Assembly (NCBI RefSeq): GCF_000258425.1
Contig: NC_017461.1
Coordinates: 496,001-560,000, forward strand
Origin: Fervidicoccus fontis Kam940
GTDB lineage: Archaea; Thermoproteota; Thermoprotei_A; Sulfolobales; Fervidicoccaceae
DNA: 64,000 nucleotides
Direction of reading: 5' to 3'
In this document: piece after piece, positions 62,736 through 64,000 of the stretch
Layout: each line of letters starts with the position of its first letter
Numbering within the stretch: position 1 is the first letter of the stretch
Translations under genes and position numbers: made by a program
The notes under the pieces: generated by a model
The model's database searches: none
Seen by the model: the letters and a program-made list of their open reading frames with translations, nothing else
Told to the model about the DNA's origin: nothing

Positions 62736-63167
62736 TTAAACAATTATCACATTTGAAACATCATAGTATCTTTTAAGCAGTAGCTTAGCCCTTGTTACAT
62801 TTTTGCCATTTTTCCCAATTGCAACACCCTTATCGCTAGGTTCAACAGTTATGTAAACAGTCTTCTTCGATGGAGTCTCAACTACCTTCACTGCCTTAAC
62901 CCTCGCAGGCGCGACAGCATTCTTAGCGAGCTCCTCAAGCGTAGTTCCGTCCTCAACTATCTCTATTTCTTTTCCCAAAACCTTTCTCAACTTCTTTATG
63001 TTTGAGCCTCCTCTTCCTATAGCAGCTCCTGCTTCTCCCTTCTTAACAACAAAAATTATCATGTTATTTTCATTGTCTATTATGCAATCTTTCACAGTGG
63101 TTCCTGTAACATCCTGAAAAAGGGCTATATGCCTCAGCTCTTCAGGTGTTAGCTTAATCTCTGGCAT
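62736..63167 (-). CDS. nusA: NusA-like KH-domain protein
   Basis: 143 residues, the short archaeal NusA with two KH domains only: first KKGEAGAAIGRGGSNIKKL, second PSDKGVAIGKNGKNVTRAK; the GxxG loops are intact. It binds RNA and is thought to assist transcription elongation. GGTGG precedes ATG 63167. Part of the rpoA2-rpl30e-nusA-rps12 operon with gaps of 2-64 nt. Confidence 0.96.
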   Translation of the reverse strand: MPEIKLTPEELRHIALFQDVTGTTVKDCIIDNENNMIIFVVKKGEAGAAIGRGGSNIKKLRKVLGKEIEIVEDGTTLEELAKNAVAPARVKAVKVVETPSKKTVYITVEPSDKGVAIGKNGKNVTRAKLLLKRYYDVSNVIIV

Positions 63168-63181
63168 TATTTTACCACCCT

Positions 63182-63484
63182 TTATGTCTCTACCAGCTCC
63201 AATATCTTTGAATCGCCCACGTCTATTATTGATAGCGCCTGTATCGGGAAAGGTTTCCCAAGCAATGTTCCAAGCTCAACAGATGTACCTTGAAAGACAT
63301 ATATGGGCGTTTGGGACAGCTTGGCATAGTATTCTATGTCCTTCTTAACTGAAGGATCTGCATTAGAAGCTATTACAACCATTTTTGACTTGCCATGCTT
63401 TAAGGTTTTTATTGTAGACTGGGAACCTATTTCTAATTTTCCAGTTCTTATTACCATTTTTATCTCGTTTTCGAATGACGCCAT
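63182..63484 (-). CDS. rpl30e: Ribosomal protein L30e (eL30)
   Basis: 100 residues of the L7Ae/L30e fold: MASFENEIKMVIRTGKLEIG, then KMVVIASNADPSVKKDIEYY and TPIYVFQGTSVELGTLLGK. It is the standard archaeal eL30 between rpoA2 and nusA. ATG 63484 lies 2 nt after the rpoA2 stop. Confidence 0.96.
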   Translation of the reverse strand: MASFENEIKMVIRTGKLEIGSQSTIKTLKHGKSKMVVIASNADPSVKKDIEYYAKLSQTPIYVFQGTSVELGTLLGKPFPIQALSIIDVGDSKILELVET

Positions 63485-63486
63485 AT

Positions 63487-64000
63487 TTACATTTCACCAT
63501 TTCCACTTTCTTTTTCATTTAAAATTTGTCTTTTATCCTTTTCAATATGAGGAGTGAAATAAAGTTCGATCATTCCCGTACCAACAGGTATAACCTGACC
63601 AACTATCACGTTTTCAGTTACTCCTTTAAGTTCATCTGTTTTTCCCTGTGTAGATGCCTCAAATAAATGTTTCGTTGTCATTTCGAATGCAGCCCTAGCG
63701 AGGAAGCTCTCCTTTTCTCCAGAAACCCCATGCCTTCCGATCTGCCTCACGACTCCCGTCTGAGTCATGATGTCTGCAACAAGGTAAACGTGCCTCACAT
63801 CAACGTCCAAACCTTGCTCCCTTAGAACGTTCATTATCTCATTTATTATGACCTTCCTCGCGGCTTCTATTCCCAAAACCATCATCGTTTCATAAACGCT
63901 GTTTGTCCTTGTTCTTGTAGGATCTACTCCTTTTACCTTTAAGACCTGCTCCAGATTAGAGCCATCAGTAACTATTACATACTCCTCTCTTCCGTCCTCT
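63487..64000 (-). CDS. rpoA2: RNA polymerase subunit A'' (Rpo1C), 3' part
   Basis: The last 170 residues or so are visible; the 5' part is outside the window. [61 protein letters not shown] and [18 protein letters not shown] are conserved A'' sequences. The frame is open to 64000 without a start, so internal ATG 63885 is not the start. It heads the ribosomal/transcription operon that continues leftward. Confidence 0.97.
   Translation of the reverse strand, partial: EDGREEYVIVTDGSNLEQVLKVKGVDPTRTRTNSVYETMMVLGIEAARKVIINEIMNVLREQGLDVDVRHVYLVADIMTQTGVVRQIGRHGVSGEKESFLARAAFEMTTKHLFEASTQGKTDELKGVTENVIVGQVIPVGTGMIELYFTPHIEKDKRQILNEKESGNGEM

Overview
The window is chromosomal DNA of a low-GC (about 35-40 % by eye) thermoproteote (crenarchaeote). 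Evidence: an archaeal translation/transcription block (rpoA2-rpl30e-nusA-rps12 ... rps7-EF-1A-rps10), a tRNA-Phe with a bulge-helix-bulge intron, archaeal purine enzymes (PurP, PurS/Q/L, PurT), a fused alpha/gamma 2-oxoacid:ferredoxin oxidoreductase, a K+-independent membrane pyrophosphatase, a ThiN-domain regulator, GGTG/GAGGTG Shine-Dalgarno motifs with many GTG/TTG starts and ATGA overlaps, and a small acidic/basic protein that looks like the crenarchaeal RNA polymerase subunit Rpo13. I cannot fix the genus; Acidilobales, Fervidicoccales or relatives are plausible.

Layout. 1-6915 (minus): an operon of overlapping genes built on a MoxR AAA+ ATPase and a DUF58 protein, with DUF4350-like, Ig-like and DUF1616-like membrane proteins. 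7032-11719 (minus): malic enzyme, two-subunit class I fumarase and a DASS transporter, a C4-dicarboxylate module. 11720-12124: intergenic DNA with a probable IS200/IS605 relic. 12125-15611: DUF134 and DUF5320 genes, a class II aldolase, a rhomboid protease with an extra domain, and AlaX. 15706-18532: 2-oxoacid:ferredoxin oxidoreductase.

18838-37487: purine synthesis. guaA lies divergent to purA and a FAD dehydrogenase. Then comes a nearly gap-free 13-gene run: purC, a cysteine-less purF paralogue, purD, purT, purE, purS, purQ, purL, purF, purM, a divergent purP, purB, purP. It covers PRPP to FAICAR plus PurB, with no purH, purO, purN or purK in view. 37488-41264 is rearranged: two nitroreductase fragments in opposite orientation and a 40-bp repeat on both sides of two divergent MFS genes.

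41265-50761: two small orphans, a Kef-type antiporter, a lone ATP-cone protein, a thiamine/HMP module (ThiR-like regulator facing YkoE, EcfT and double-ATPase EcfA), and a tightly coupled osmotic set (GpgS-like glycosyltransferase, TrkA protein, HAD phosphatase, MscS). 51091-55787: the Rpo13 candidate, an MFS protein, the H+-pyrophosphatase and a histidine-rich methyltransferase. 55923-64000: tRNA-Ser flush against a sugar nucleotidyltransferase, rps10, EF-1A and rps7, a plus-strand block (pycB, tRNA-Phe, DUF151) inside the ribosomal cluster, then rps12, nusA, rpl30e and the 3' part of rpoA2 running off the edge.
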